From contig JAMWZR010000002.1 of the NCBI GenBank assembly GCA_024282035.1, positions 113,954-177,953 on the forward strand: a DNA stretch of 64,000 nucleotides. Direction: 5' to 3'. This document shows, piece by piece, positions 10,628-21,057 of this stretch (the stretch's first letter is position 1; each line of letters starts with the position of its first letter). The translations under genes and the position numbers were made by a program. The notes under the pieces are model-generated. The model was not told the origin of the DNA. It searched no databases and was given only the letters and a program-made list of their open reading frames with translations. This DNA comes from Nitrosomonas sp. (GTDB lineage: Bacteria > Pseudomonadota > Gammaproteobacteria > Burkholderiales > Nitrosomonadaceae).

Positions 10628-10846
10628 ATGACAAAAGAAGATACAATTCAAATGCAAGGGGAGATTTTGGAAACCCTTCCTAACGCGACCTTTCGTGTTA
10701 AATTAGAAAATGGACACATAGTTTTAGGGCATATCTCTGGAAAAATGCGTATGCATTATATAAGAATACTTCCAGGTGATAAAGTAACTGTTGATCTTAC
10801 ACCTTATGATCTCACTCGTGCCAGAATTACATTTCGAGCTAAATAG
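10628..10846 (+). CDS. infA: Translation initiation factor IF-1
   Basis: A 72-residue OB-fold protein with [40 protein letters not shown] and [12 protein letters not shown], essentially canonical IF-1. It binds the 30S A site during initiation. Its place between secY and rpmJ is usual for beta- and some gammaproteobacteria. Confidence 0.98.
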   Translation: MTKEDTIQMQGEILETLPNATFRVKLENGHIVLGHISGKMRMHYIRILPGDKVTVDLTPYDLTRARITFRAK

Positions 10847-10866
10847 AATTATATTAAGGGATTTTT

Positions 10867-10980
10867 ATGAAAGTAAATGCTTCTGTTAAGAAATTATGTA
10901 GAAATTGCAAGATTATAAGAAGAAACCGAGTTCTTCGTGTCATATGTTCAGATAGTCGACATAAACAGAGACAGGGATAG
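10867..10980 (+). CDS. rpmJ: 50S ribosomal protein L36 (zinc form)
   Basis: A 37-codon gene beginning [20 protein letters not shown]. The zinc ribbon ligands C11, C14, C27 and H32 are all present, so this is the zinc-dependent form. AAGGGATT lies about ten bases before the ATG. It is the last spc-operon gene, 44 bases before rpsM. Confidence 0.97.
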   Translation: MKVNASVKKLCRNCKIIRRNRVLRVICSDSRHKQRQG

Positions 10981-11024
10981 TATAAGTGAATAATTTGAGT
11001 TTTTTAACTAGGATATTCAATTAA

Positions 11025-11384
11025 ATGGCGCGCATAGCAGGTGTTAATATACCGAATAATCAACATGTAGGTGTTGGTCTTACAGCAATTTATGGAATTG
11101 GGCGATCGAGTTCTTTAAATATTTGCAAATCATTGGGATTAACTTCAAGTTTAAAAATTAAAGAACTTAGTGATGATCAAATTGATTTGATACGTGAAGC
11201 TGTTAGTAAACTCACTATTGAAGGCGATCTTAGACGAGAGATATCTATGAATATTAAGCGTCTAATTGATTTAGGGTGTTATAGAGGCATGAGGCATAGG
11301 CGGGGCTTGCCTGTTAGAGGGCAGCGAACACGCACTAACGCTCGAACTAGAAAAGGTCCACGAAAAGCCATGCGTGTAAAATAA
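11025..11384 (+). CDS. rpsM: 30S ribosomal protein S13
   Basis: The 119-residue product begins [20 protein letters not shown], includes the helix-hairpin-helix-like segment [19 protein letters not shown], and ends with the basic tail [21 protein letters not shown]13 bridges the subunits and contacts the P-site tRNA. It heads the alpha operon (rpsM-rpsK-rpsD-rpoA-rplQ). Confidence 0.98.
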   Translation: MARIAGVNIPNNQHVGVGLTAIYGIGRSSSLNICKSLGLTSSLKIKELSDDQIDLIREAVSKLTIEGDLRREISMNIKRLIDLGCYRGMRHRRGLPVRGQRTRTNARTRKGPRKAMRVK

Positions 11385-11405
11385 ATTTCAAGGAAATCTA
11401 AATAA

Positions 11406-11795
11406 ATGGTTAAAGCTTTAACGCGAATAAAGAAAAAAACTAAAAAAAATATTTCTGAAGGCATAGCATATATTCACGCTTCTTTTAATAATACAATTGT
11501 AACTATTACGGATAGACAAGGTAATGCATTATCATGGGCAACAGCGGGAGGAGCAGGATTTAAAGGATCGAGAAAAAGCACACCGTTTGCGGCTCAAGTA
11601 GCAGCTGAAACTGCAAGTAAGGCCGCTATTGATTGTGGTGTTAAAAATTTGGAAGTTAGAATCAAGGGTCCTGGACCAGGAAGAGATTCTGCTATCAGAG
11701 CGCTAAATGCTGCTGGTTTTAAAATTACAAGTATCGCGGATGTTACTCCCGTGCCACATAATGGATGTCGTCCACCAAAGAAGAGACGAATTTAA
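11406..11795 (+). CDS. rpsK: 30S ribosomal protein S11
   Basis: A 129-residue S11 with [20 protein letters not shown], the [20 protein letters not shown] segment and the C-terminal [19 protein letters not shown]11 lies on the platform near the mRNA exit. It is followed after ten bases by rpsD. Confidence 0.98.
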   Translation: MVKALTRIKKKTKKNISEGIAYIHASFNNTIVTITDRQGNALSWATAGGAGFKGSRKSTPFAAQVAAETASKAAIDCGVKNLEVRIKGPGPGRDSAIRALNAAGFKITSIADVTPVPHNGCRPPKKRRI

Positions 11796-11805
11796 GGAGA
11801 TTCTC

Positions 11806-12432
11806 TTGGCAAGAAATATCGATCCTAAATGTAAGCAATGTCGCCGTGAAGGTGAAAAACTATTCCTCAAAGGTGAGAAGTGCTTTACAGATAAATGTTC
11901 TATAGAAAGAAGAAATTATCCCCCAGGTCAGCATGGACAAAAAAAGGGACGTTTATCTGATTATGGTGTTCAACTACGTGAAAAGCAAAAGGTTAGAAGA
12001 GTATATGGGTTATTAGAACGACAGTTCAGAAATATATACAAAAGTGCCGATAACAATAAAGGTATAACAGGTGATGTACTCTTACAATTTCTAGAAAGTA
12101 GATTAGATAATGTAGTTTATCATATGGGTTTCGGTTCATCACGTTCGGAAGCTAGGCAAATTGTGAGACATAATTGTGTCGTAGTGAATGGAAGACGCGT
12201 TAATATACCTTCTTTTTTTGTAAAACCTGGTGATGAAATAGCGATTGTTGATAAAGCTAAAAAACAACTGAGAATAACTTCTTCAGTTTTAGCTGCTGAA
12301 TCACGAAACTTCCCTGCTTGGATTGAAATGAACGTTAAGGAGCTTAAGGGTATTTATAAATCAAAACCTGAACGAATAGATTTACCTGCAACAATTAATG
12401 AATCATTGATTGTTGAATTATATTCAAAATAG
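11806..12432 (+). CDS. rpsD: 30S ribosomal protein S4 (TTG start, zinc-binding form)
   Basis: S4 begins here with TTG at 11806, giving [18 protein letters not shown] and 208 residues. The AAGGAGA at 11793-11799 fixes this start, and no ATG in this frame fits the family N-terminus. Cysteines 9, 12, 26 and 31 form the zinc knuckle seen in some S4 proteins. The S4 RNA-binding domain ([20 protein letters not shown]) lies near residue 95. In E. coli S4 represses the alpha operon, and a weak TTG start would fit translational tuning, but I infer this only by analogy. Confidence 0.97.
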   Translation: MARNIDPKCKQCRREGEKLFLKGEKCFTDKCSIERRNYPPGQHGQKKGRLSDYGVQLREKQKVRRVYGLLERQFRNIYKSADNNKGITGDVLLQFLESRLDNVVYHMGFGSSRSEARQIVRHNCVVVNGRRVNIPSFFVKPGDEIAIVDKAKKQLRITSSVLAAESRNFPAWIEMNVKELKGIYKSKPERIDLPATINESLIVELYSK

Positions 12433-12475
12433 TTTTTCTTATTTATAGGTTATCTATTTTTTAAAGGACCTCGCG

Positions 12476-13477
12476 ATGCTAGGATTTGATTTATTAACTC
12501 CTCGTATAATAGATGTTCAGAATTTGACGCCATTGCACGCTAAAGTTATTATGGAGCCTTTCGAACGAGGTTACGGACATACACTTGGCAATGCATTAAG
12601 ACGCATTCTGTTATCTTCTATGGAAGGATTTGCACCAACTGAGGTTAAGATATCTGGTGTTGTGCATGAATATTCTTCTTTAGATGGAGTGCAAGAGGAC
12701 GTTGTTGACATTCTGTTAAACTTAAAAGGGATTGTACTCAAATTGTACAATATCAATGACTCTGTACTTTCATTGTCTAAATCAGGCGGTGGGATAGTTT
12801 CTGCTGCTGATTTTGAAGTTGGACATGGTGTTGAAATCATCAATCCTGATCATGTGATTGCTCATTTAACACCTGGAGGAAGTATTGATCTTCAACTTAA
12901 AATTGAAAGAGGACGGGGATATAAACCTGCTGTTAGTAGAAAGAATAAAGATTCAGATAAATCTGTCGGTACACTTTTATTAGATGCTTCCTTTAGCCCT
13001 ATAAAGCGTGTTAGTTATATCGTCGAAAGTGCTCGTGTTGAACAACGAACTGATTTAGATAAATTAGTTATGGATTTAGAAACAAATGGAGTAGTTGACC
13101 CTGAAGAGGCTATTCGATACGCTGCTCGCATATTAGTTCAACAGTTATCTGTATTCGCCGATCTTGAAAGCACCCCTGTTGCAAAAGAGTTACCTCAAAC
13201 ACCTCAAATAGATCCAATTTTGTTACGACCTGTTGATGATTTGGAGTTAACTGTAAGATCAGCTAACTGTCTAAAAGTTGAAAATATTTATTATATTGGA
13301 GACTTAATTCAGAGAACTGAGGCTGAGTTATTACGAACTCCTAATCTTGGTAGAAAATCATTAAATGAAATAAAAGAAGTATTAGCTGCCCGTGAGTTGA
13401 CACTGGGTATGAAATTAGATAATTGGCCACCTACTAATCTGGATAATCTAACAAAGGATTTGAATCATGCGTCATAA
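12476..13477 (+). CDS. rpoA: RNA polymerase subunit alpha
   Basis: The 333-residue alpha subunit. Its N-terminal dimerisation domain holds [20 protein letters not shown] and [18 protein letters not shown] linker near residues 236-250 leads to the C-terminal domain ([20 protein letters not shown] and [18 protein letters not shown]), which binds UP elements and activators. AAAGGACC precedes the ATG. The last 11 bases overlap rplQ. The N-terminus ([12 protein letters not shown]) resembles betaproteobacterial RpoA. Confidence 0.98.
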   Translation: MLGFDLLTPRIIDVQNLTPLHAKVIMEPFERGYGHTLGNALRRILLSSMEGFAPTEVKISGVVHEYSSLDGVQEDVVDILLNLKGIVLKLYNINDSVLSLSKSGGGIVSAADFEVGHGVEIINPDHVIAHLTPGGSIDLQLKIERGRGYKPAVSRKNKDSDKSVGTLLLDASFSPIKRVSYIVESARVEQRTDLDKLVMDLETNGVVDPEEAIRYAARILVQQLSVFADLESTPVAKELPQTPQIDPILLRPVDDLELTVRSANCLKVENIYYIGDLIQRTEAELLRTPNLGRKSLNEIKEVLAARELTLGMKLDNWPPTNLDNLTKDLNHAS

Positions 13478-13871
13478 CAATGGTCTAAGAAAGCTTAATC
13501 GCTCTTCTAGTCATAGATTGGCAATGTTTAGAAATATGAGCAATTCATTGCTCAAGCATGAGATAATAACTACAACCTTACCAAAAGCTAAAGAACTAAG
13601 AAGATATGTAGAGCCAGTAATAACGCTAGGCAAGACACCATCTCTTTCTAATAAAAGATTAGCATTCAGTAAGCTACGCGATAGAGATAATGTTGTTAAA
13701 ATATTTAATGAATTAGGTCCTAGATATATTGCGAGACCTGGTGGATATTTGCGAATTCTAAAATGTGGTTTTCGTAAAGGTGACAATGCACCCATGGCAA
13801 TTATAGAATTGATTGACCGCCCAGTTGGTGATGTTATTGAGACTACATCAGGCATGGACAAAGCTGATTAA
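13467..13871 (+). CDS. rplQ: 50S ribosomal protein L17
   Basis: The 134-residue product begins [20 protein letters not shown] and has the family segment [20 protein letters not shown]. The C-terminal [20 protein letters not shown] is conserved. L17 lies next to the tunnel exit. It starts inside the end of rpoA, indicating coupling, and closes the ribosomal cluster before a terminator. Confidence 0.98.
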   Translation: MRHNNGLRKLNRSSSHRLAMFRNMSNSLLKHEIITTTLPKAKELRRYVEPVITLGKTPSLSNKRLAFSKLRDRDNVVKIFNELGPRYIARPGGYLRILKCGFRKGDNAPMAIIELIDRPVGDVIETTSGMDKAD

Positions 13872-13890
13872 CTAATTTTTTTCGAATAAT

Positions 13891-13924
13891 CCTGCTGTTT
13901 TGAATAAAACTAGCAGGTTTTTTT
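13891..13924 (+). terminator. Intrinsic terminator of the alpha operon
   Basis: CCTGCT (13891-13896) pairs with AGCAGG (13912-13917). The stem continues inward as GTTTT (13897-13901) with AAAAC (13906-13910), leaving a GAAT loop and one bulged T. Seven T residues follow (13918-13924). It lies 19 bases after the rplQ stop. Confidence 0.93.
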
Positions 13925-13946
13925 CAAAATTTTCTTTAATGCTTAA

Positions 13947-14816
13947 ATGATAGCGATAAAGAATATTCATTCTAAATTTCATATTATCAGTTGCATACCT
14001 CCTCAGATTGATTTTCAACTAGTTAAATCTACAATAAAATATATTGATGATTTGTCTCATTTAAATGTTGAGATATTTAAATATCTCGATTCTACAAATA
14101 ACTACCTTCTTCGAAGAAAGAATTACGATTTCAACCAGCAATGCATAGATATCGTTATTGCTGAAGTCCAAACCCAAGGCCGTGGACGTTATGGTCGCAG
14201 TTGGACTTGCGGATTAGGTGAAGGTTTAACTTTTTCTTTATCGAAATTCTTTAAACTTAACTCGGTTGCAATGAGTGGTTTGAGCCTTGTTATTGGTATT
14301 GCAGTTATAAGAGTGCTAAATCAGTTTGGAATTTTAGTAGTAGGTTTAAAATGGCCGAATGATGTTATTGTTGCAGATAATTTACAAAAAATTGCCGGGA
14401 TTCTAATCGATTTACAGCACGTTTCTCCTTGTATTTCACGTGCGATTATTGGCATAGGAATTAATTTTGACCTTTCTCAAACTACTATAAATCTTGTAAA
14501 TAAGAATATTACTGATTTATCAATGCTTGTTGATTTCAAACTGAATAAGAATATTTTTCTCGGAAATCTCCTGATCGAATTAAAGCGAATTCTTGATTCT
14601 TATGAGACCCTTGGATTTCATGCTTTCAAAGATGAGTGGATTAAATATCATTTGTATGAGGGAAAACGAGTAAATCTGGTACATAGTAACCGTGATAAGT
14701 TTTGTGGTTTCGTCTGCGGTGTTGGTGATGACGGCGCACTCTGTCTAAATATTGACGGGAAACAACATTTCTTTCACGTTGGTGAATATTCTCTTTCGCT
14801 CGGTGAGCGTATTTAA
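13947..14816 (+). CDS. birA: Biotin-[acetyl-CoA-carboxylase] ligase lacking the HTH domain
   Basis: The 289-residue enzyme activates biotin as biotinoyl-AMP and attaches it to the biotin carboxyl carrier protein. The catalytic motifs are DSTNNYLLRR near residue 48, the biotin-binding loop QTQGRGRYGRSWTC near residue 74, and LKWPNDVIVAD with KIAGILIDL. The C-terminal SH3-like domain follows. E. coli BirA has about 45 more N-terminal residues, forming a winged-helix repressor domain. Here an in-frame stop (13944-13946) lies directly before the ATG, so this is a ligase-only form. Confidence 0.93.
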   Translation: MIAIKNIHSKFHIISCIPPQIDFQLVKSTIKYIDDLSHLNVEIFKYLDSTNNYLLRRKNYDFNQQCIDIVIAEVQTQGRGRYGRSWTCGLGEGLTFSLSKFFKLNSVAMSGLSLVIGIAVIRVLNQFGILVVGLKWPNDVIVADNLQKIAGILIDLQHVSPCISRAIIGIGINFDLSQTTINLVNKNITDLSMLVDFKLNKNIFLGNLLIELKRILDSYETLGFHAFKDEWIKYHLYEGKRVNLVHSNRDKFCGFVCGVGDDGALCLNIDGKQHFFHVGEYSLSLGERI

Positions 14817-14819
14817 CAA

Positions 14820-15572
14820 ATGTTCAATTTGCTCGCAATTGATTGTGGAAATTCTTTTGTTAAATGGGGGTTGCATGATGGTGATTCTTGGATAACTAAA
14901 CATAAAGTTTCATGGAATGAAATTGATTCTTTGCATTCCAAATTTTTGAATATTTCCAAACCATCTCATATATATATATCTTTTGTTGCTCGAGATGATC
15001 TAAAAATATACATCGATAAGCTCATATTCTCATGGCAAGTTGATGTACATTGGATTGTGAGTCGTTCATCTCAATGTCATGTTACTAATTCTTATGTTAA
15101 TCCAGTTCAGCTTGGATGTGATCGATGGGCGGCATTAATTGCTTCTTGGATTCGACTGCGCGAAGCTTGTCTAGTTATAAATGTTGGTACTGCGATGACT
15201 GTTGATGTTCTTACAAATGATGGAATATTTTATGGTGGAATTATTCTGCCTGGTGTTTTTTCTATGCAGAACTGTTTGCTATCTAATACTAAGCTCATTT
15301 ATTCCCATGATGGTCAATTCCATGATTTTCCGCGATCTACAGAAGATGGACTCATTAGTGGCACTATTCATGCTTTAATCGGTGCAATAGAGCGTATGCA
15401 TAATCTGATGGCTGTTCAATTGAAGATTCCCATCAATCAGTGTGTCATTAGTGGTGGAGGGGCTTGTCAGATAATTCCCTTTTTGAAATTATCATATATC
15501 TGGATTGAAGATTCGGTCCTCGAAGGACTTGTTGTTATTGCTAAAGATGATATTTTGAATACTCAATTATAA
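14820..15572 (+). CDS. coaX: Type III pantothenate kinase
   Basis: A 250-residue ASKHA-fold kinase that phosphorylates pantothenate in the first step of coenzyme A synthesis. The phosphate-binding motif LLAIDCGNSFVKWG lies at residues 4-17, followed by QLGCDRWAALIASW near 98 and INVGTAMTVDVL near 120, then GGIILPGV. It begins three bases after birA, a pairing common in betaproteobacteria (as in the Bordetella Baf locus). Confidence 0.95.
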   Translation: MFNLLAIDCGNSFVKWGLHDGDSWITKHKVSWNEIDSLHSKFLNISKPSHIYISFVARDDLKIYIDKLIFSWQVDVHWIVSRSSQCHVTNSYVNPVQLGCDRWAALIASWIRLREACLVINVGTAMTVDVLTNDGIFYGGIILPGVFSMQNCLLSNTKLIYSHDGQFHDFPRSTEDGLISGTIHALIGAIERMHNLMAVQLKIPINQCVISGGGACQIIPFLKLSYIWIEDSVLEGLVVIAKDDILNTQL

Positions 15573-15593
15573 ATAAGAACATTTCTTCGATAG

Positions 15594-16211
15594 ATGACTC
15601 GATTTCAAAATGTTGCATTTTATACTTCTGTAAATGATGTGCGTCATTTACCAATTCATGCAGGTGTTGAAGTTGCATTTGCCGGTCGTTCTAATGCAGG
15701 TAAATCTAGTGCTATCAATGCGTTATCTCAACGTAACAGACTTGCATTTGTCAGTAAAACACCAGGAAGAACACAATTAATTAATTTTTTTAAACTGGAT
15801 GATGAACGATATCTCGTTGATCTTCCGGGATACGGCTACGCCAAGACACCGCTAGCAATACGCTTGCATTGGGAACAATTGCTAGGGCAGTATCTTCAAA
15901 AGCGTTCAGCATTACATGGCTTAGTATTGATTATGGATATCCGTCATCCTCTAAAGCCACTAGATCTTCAGATGTTGAATTGGTTTAGGCCGACTGGAAA
16001 AGCAATTCATATTCTTTTGACTAAGTCTGACAAATTGAGTAAACAACGAGCAAACATCACTTTGAAAGAAGTAGCATGCTTTCTGAAAAACAATTATCCA
16101 AATTGCAGTGTACAGTTGTTTTCCAGTTTAAATGCAACAGGAATAGTTGAGGCATGTGAAGTCATTGAAAATTGGTTGGACATGAAAAAACCCCCGGTTA
16201 AAGGGGAGTAA
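15594..16211 (+). CDS. engB: Ribosome biogenesis GTPase EngB/YsxC
   Basis: The 205-residue GTPase acts in large-subunit assembly. The G1 motif GRSNAGKSS lies near residues 31-39, followed by G2 [13 protein letters not shown]3 [11 protein letters not shown] and G4 LLTKSDKL. The last codons and stop overlap the stem of a terminator-like hairpin whose T-run is on the opposite strand (see the minus-strand RNA feature). This is the last gene of the strongly AT-rich stretch. Confidence 0.96.
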   Translation: MTRFQNVAFYTSVNDVRHLPIHAGVEVAFAGRSNAGKSSAINALSQRNRLAFVSKTPGRTQLINFFKLDDERYLVDLPGYGYAKTPLAIRLHWEQLLGQYLQKRSALHGLVLIMDIRHPLKPLDLQMLNWFRPTGKAIHILLTKSDKLSKQRANITLKEVACFLKNNYPNCSVQLFSSLNATGIVEACEVIENWLDMKKPPVKGE

Positions 16212-16300
16212 AACCGGGGGGGCCTTAATATCACTTAAGGTCCTGTCTTAGGGAGGAAAGACAGGGGACACTATCAATACTGTCCTGCGTTTAAGATTCA
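16185..16300 (-). ncRNA. Predicted small RNA convergent with engB (Spot 42/ErsA/sX13-like position)
   Basis: Read on the minus strand, four hairpins occur in series. GGACA/TGTCC are at 16281-16285 and 16266-16270. A perfect 8-bp stem at 16258-16265/16242-16249 has the loop TCCTCCCT, a C-rich anti-Shine-Dalgarno-like loop. CCTTAA/TTAAGG are at 16235-16240/16223-16228. A 9-bp GC-rich terminator stem at 16212-16220/16191-16199 is followed by six T (16190-16185). No protein gene on the minus strand needs this terminator. Known small RNAs Spot 42, ErsA and sX13 lie at the engB-polA junction, and sX13 has C-rich loops. The 5' end is uncertain; no convincing promoter was found by eye. Structured leader RNA of hemB is the alternative. 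Confidence 0.55.
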
Positions 16301-16367
16301 AATGTAATCAATTTAGTTCCTTAAGAAAGTTAAATATATTTATTTCTCTGATAATTCTACTTTTTAA

Positions 16368-17390
<1,023 letters not shown>

Positions 17391-17412
17391 TCCGTTCGAT
17401 CTCACTATGTAT

Positions 17413-19743
17413 TTAAAAAAGCTGATCCTTTAAATCACCTGAAGTTTTAGGATTAACCGTAGAGGAATCAATGGGGGGATTTTCAAGTAGCGGGGGGAGC
17501 TGCTCCTTGAAAAAGTACTCATTGATATCTCCGTTTTGCTCTCTGAATCCAGTAGTAGAACTGATTCGAGTCGCTATGATTCCATTGGGTGGAGTGTAGG
17601 TTGCCATCGAAATTCCTTTCAAGATGGGGCCCATGTAATCCATCCAAATCGGTAATGCAACTTTGCCACCAGTTTCATTATTACCAAGTGATTTAGGTTC
17701 ATCAAAACCGATCCATGCTATGGTGACCAAATCCTTTTGAAATCCACAAAACCACGCATCGATAAAGTTGCTGGTGGTTCCGGTTTTACCCGCGAGGTCG
17801 GTCCTTCCTAATTGTTTTGCTTTGGCAGCTGTTCCATGATTGACGACATCCTGCATCATGCTGGTCATGATGAATGCATTGCGTGGATCAATGACACGTT
17901 TTGCGCCATTGGTGATGGATACAGGCTGGAATTCATCCAGAACATTACCTTTCTCATCTTCAATACGCTTGATGAAATAGGGAGCAATACGATAACCACC
18001 GTTGGCGAAAATGGCATATCCAGCAGCCATCTGCATTGGGGTAACTGAGCCGGCACCCAATGCCATGGGTAAATAGGGAGGGTGTCGATTGGCTTCGAAT
18101 CCAAAACGGGTAATATAATCTTGAGCATATTGAATGCCAATGGCCTGCAAAATGCGAATCGATACAAGATTTTTGGACTTGGTTAGTGCAGTGCGCATGC
18201 GCATTGGACCTTCAAATTTTCCATCGAAGTTTTTCGGTTCCCAAGCCTGGCTACCGGTTTGTGTGGCGCTGAAGGAGAGTGGTGCATCATTGATGATGGT
18301 GGCCGGTGTAAAGCCTTTCTCCAGTGCAGCGGAATAAATGAAAGGTTTGAAGCTCGAGCCGGGTTGCCGCCAGGCTTGTGTTACATGATTAAATTGGTTT
18401 TTGTAAAAATCGAATCCGCCAACCAGCGCATGAATTGCACCGTCATTGGGATCCAATGACACCAGCGCCGCTTCGATCTCAGGTAGCTGGGCAATGTGCC
18501 ATAAGTTATTTTTGTCCTTCTGTACGCGAATGAGAGCACCTGGTGTGATTCGTTTTTTTCCGGCATTTTTGTTATCGGGTAAAAATTTCTGCGCGAACTT
18601 GAGCCTGTCCCCATTGATCTCAATGAGCTCTCCGCCTTTGCGATAGGCCTGAATCAAATTGGATTTGACGGTCAACACAATTGCTGCATGCATATCTTCA
18701 CTATCGCCAATTTCATCTAGGGCATCATCGAGTGCTCTTTCGGGGCTATTGCCGTATTTCCTCAAATCTATCTGCTTTTCGGGACCGCGATAACCGTGAC
18801 GTCTGTCATACTCGATGACATTCTTACGAAGTGCTTGGTAGGCAATCTGCTGATCTTGTTGGCGGATTGTCGTATATACCTTGATTCCTTTACTGTAGGC
18901 ATCCTCTTGATAGCGTTCAAAAATAACCTGCCGAACCATTTCAGCAACATATTCCGCCGGCATGGTCACATTGGTGGTTTGTCTCTTTACCGGAACAGGC
19001 TGATTTTCCAAAGCGGCAAATTCCTCATCGCTTATCTGGTTGAGCTTGTGCAGGCGGCCTAATACATATACTTGTCTGCTTTTGGCGCGCTTTGGATTGC
19101 TGATGGGATTATAGGTCGAGGGAGCCTTAGGTAGTCCAGCCAGCATGGCAGCTTCGGCGATATTGATTTCTTGCAGGGACTTGCCGAAGTAGGTTTGGGC
19201 GGCTGCAGCAAAGCCATAGCTGCGTTGGCCCAGGTAAATTTGATTGATGTACAGTTCCAGAATGTTATCTTTACTCAAATTGCTTTCAATTTTGTAGGCG
19301 AGAAGTGCTTCGCTCAATTTACGGGTAATCGTTTTTTCTCGTGTTAGAAAAAAATTTCGCGCAACCTGCATGGTAATGGTGCTGGCACCCTGGCGCACCG
19401 ATCCAGCAGAGAAATTGGAGTAGGCCGCACGCAACACACCCATGAAATCAACGCCTCCATGCTCATAAAAGCGATCATCCTCGGCAGCGAGAATGGCTTG
19501 CTTGAGATGTAGGGGTACTTCGGAAATTTTGACGACATTTCGACGTTCAGCGCCGAATTCTCCAATAAGTAAACCTTCGTTGCTGTACACCCGCAATGGG
19601 ATTTTAGGACGGTAGTCCGTTAGAGCATCCAGCGATGGCAGACTGGAATAAATGACCAGTGCAGCAAAACCAGCAAGTAGGATACCAATTAGACCAAGTG
19701 CAGAAACTGCAAAGAAACAGTAATACAACCAGCGAGCTAACAT
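17413..19743 (-). CDS. mrcA: Penicillin-binding protein 1A (bifunctional transglycosylase/transpeptidase)
   Basis: The 776-residue inner-membrane enzyme polymerises and cross-links peptidoglycan. One N-terminal membrane helix spans about residues 5-32. The GT51 glycosyltransferase domain has its catalytic glutamate E88 in AAEDDRFYEHGGVDF. An OB-like insert precedes the transpeptidase, with the SxxK serine in PGSSFKPFIYSAAL near residue 465, the SKN motif, and KTG in LAGKTGTTSNFIDAWF near 650. The gene is divergent from pilM, the arrangement known from Pseudomonas (ponA-pilMNOPQ). Confidence 0.97.
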   Translation of the reverse strand: MLARWLYYCFFAVSALGLIGILLAGFAALVIYSSLPSLDALTDYRPKIPLRVYSNEGLLIGEFGAERRNVVKISEVPLHLKQAILAAEDDRFYEHGGVDFMGVLRAAYSNFSAGSVRQGASTITMQVARNFFLTREKTITRKLSEALLAYKIESNLSKDNILELYINQIYLGQRSYGFAAAAQTYFGKSLQEINIAEAAMLAGLPKAPSTYNPISNPKRAKSRQVYVLGRLHKLNQISDEEFAALENQPVPVKRQTTNVTMPAEYVAEMVRQVIFERYQEDAYSKGIKVYTTIRQQDQQIAYQALRKNVIEYDRRHGYRGPEKQIDLRKYGNSPERALDDALDEIGDSEDMHAAIVLTVKSNLIQAYRKGGELIEINGDRLKFAQKFLPDNKNAGKKRITPGALIRVQKDKNNLWHIAQLPEIEAALVSLDPNDGAIHALVGGFDFYKNQFNHVTQAWRQPGSSFKPFIYSAALEKGFTPATIINDAPLSFSATQTGSQAWEPKNFDGKFEGPMRMRTALTKSKNLVSIRILQAIGIQYAQDYITRFGFEANRHPPYLPMALGAGSVTPMQMAAGYAIFANGGYRIAPYFIKRIEDEKGNVLDEFQPVSITNGAKRVIDPRNAFIMTSMMQDVVNHGTAAKAKQLGRTDLAGKTGTTSNFIDAWFCGFQKDLVTIAWIGFDEPKSLGNNETGGKVALPIWMDYMGPILKGISMATYTPPNGIIATRISSTTGFREQNGDINEYFFKEQLPPLLENPPIDSSTVNPKTSGDLKDQLF

Positions 19744-19825
19744 GAACTAAGAATGATTAAGTGATGCAAATGTTATTAATTTAGAGGGTAATAAGTATCG
19801 TTTTTCCAAGCTTCGGAACATCGGG

Positions 19826-19840
19826 AATTCTGTCAGAATT
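19826..19840. promoter_or_regulatory. Palindromic operator-like site in the mrcA-pilM divergent gap
   Basis: AATTCTG (19826-19832) and CAGAATT (19834-19840) form a perfect 7-base inverted repeat around a single T. It sits near the middle of the 210-base divergent intergenic region between mrcA and pilM, a position suited to a regulator acting on either gene. No regulator is identified. Confidence 0.35.
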
Positions 19841-19953
19841 TACCCAAGTTGCAAAATCGATAAAGTACGTTTTGCCTTAAAGATTGAGAAACCAGGTTAA
19901 AACTTTTTTGGTGCACATGATTTTACATTACGAGTATCGCTTCTAATAAGCCA

Positions 19954-21057
19954 ATGTACAAGGAAAATTTTGCCATTGATTTGGATTTCCTCAAGATGAA
20001 ATCGCCGCCTCTGATCGGCATAGATATCAGCTCATCTTCTGTGAAGATAGTCGAGCTATCGAAAGTTGGCAGAGGAAACCAGGGTTATCGCATCGAGAGA
20101 TATGTCATTGAATCCATGCCCTATGATGCCATGCAAGATGGCGCTATCGTCAATCTGCAGGCTGTTGGTGAATCTATTCACCGTGGCTGGAAGCGCATGG
20201 GAACTCGACGCAAGAACGTTGCACTGGCATTACCCGCCACTGATGTTATTACAAAGCGAATTACCGTTCCTGCAGGCCAGCATGAAGATGATATGGCATT
20301 TCAGGTTGAAAATGAGGCCAGCCAGTATATACCCTTTCCACTGGATGAAGTGGATCTGGATTTCCAGGTGGTTAAAACGCTCCCAGATAGTCCGGAAGAA
20401 GTAGAGGTATTGATTGCAGTGTCACGTAAAGAGAAAGTGGAAGATCGAGTTGCAGTTGCGTTGACAGCAGGTCTTAAAGCCATTGTTGTGGATGTCGAGC
20501 CCTATGCAGCACAAGCTGCATTTGAAATGACGTTGAATCAGTTGCCCGATAACGGTAAAAATCAGGTAATTGCACTGGTGGACATTGGTGCAACAGTAAT
20601 GAAAGTCAATGTTTTGCACAATGGTGAATCGGTGTATACGCGCGACCAGCCCTTCGGAGGTAACCAACTTACCCAAGAAATCAGTAACCAGTTCAATTTG
20701 ACAATTGAGGATTCTGAAATTGCCAAAAAGAACGGAGGGTTGCCATCGAATTATAAAAACGATGTGCTGCAACCGTTCTGTGAAACACTGGCGATAGAAG
20801 TGATGCGGGCAATTCAGTTTTTTTACACTTCTACACAATATACAGAGGTGAATTATATTTTCATCGCCGGTGGGAGTGCCGTAATTCCAGGATTGAGTGA
20901 GATCATCGCATCACGAACGCATGTCAGTACCATGATCGTGAATCCATTTCAGAGTATGGAATTATCAAGTCGTATCATTCCGCGACAACTCAATTTGGAC
21001 GCTCCTTCCTTGCTAATTGCGTGTGGTTTGGCGCTACGCAGCTTTGACCCATCATGA
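19954..21057 (+). CDS. pilM: Type IV pilus assembly protein PilM
   Basis: An actin-like (FtsA-fold) cytoplasmic protein of 367 residues. It recruits PilN at the inner membrane and links the alignment complex to the pilus motor. ATP-binding motifs include LIGIDISSSSVKIVEL near residues 20-35, VALVDIGATVMKVNVL near 206 and FIAGGSAVIPGL near 305. An alternative ATG at 19996 (MKSPPLIGID) would remove 14 residues; neither start has a strong ribosome binding site. It overlaps pilN by 4 bases. Confidence 0.95.
   Translation: MYKENFAIDLDFLKMKSPPLIGIDISSSSVKIVELSKVGRGNQGYRIERYVIESMPYDAMQDGAIVNLQAVGESIHRGWKRMGTRRKNVALALPATDVITKRITVPAGQHEDDMAFQVENEASQYIPFPLDEVDLDFQVVKTLPDSPEEVEVLIAVSRKEKVEDRVAVALTAGLKAIVVDVEPYAAQAAFEMTLNQLPDNGKNQVIALVDIGATVMKVNVLHNGESVYTRDQPFGGNQLTQEISNQFNLTIEDSEIAKKNGGLPSNYKNDVLQPFCETLAIEVMRAIQFFYTSTQYTEVNYIFIAGGSAVIPGLSEIIASRTHVSTMIVNPFQSMELSSRIIPRQLNLDAPSLLIACGLALRSFDPS

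Noticed and set aside
10981-11024. Promoter for the alpha operon between rpmJ and rpsM
   Set aside because: TTGAGT and TATTCA are present but only 13 bases apart, too close for a sigma-70 promoter; AT-richness makes matches unreliable.
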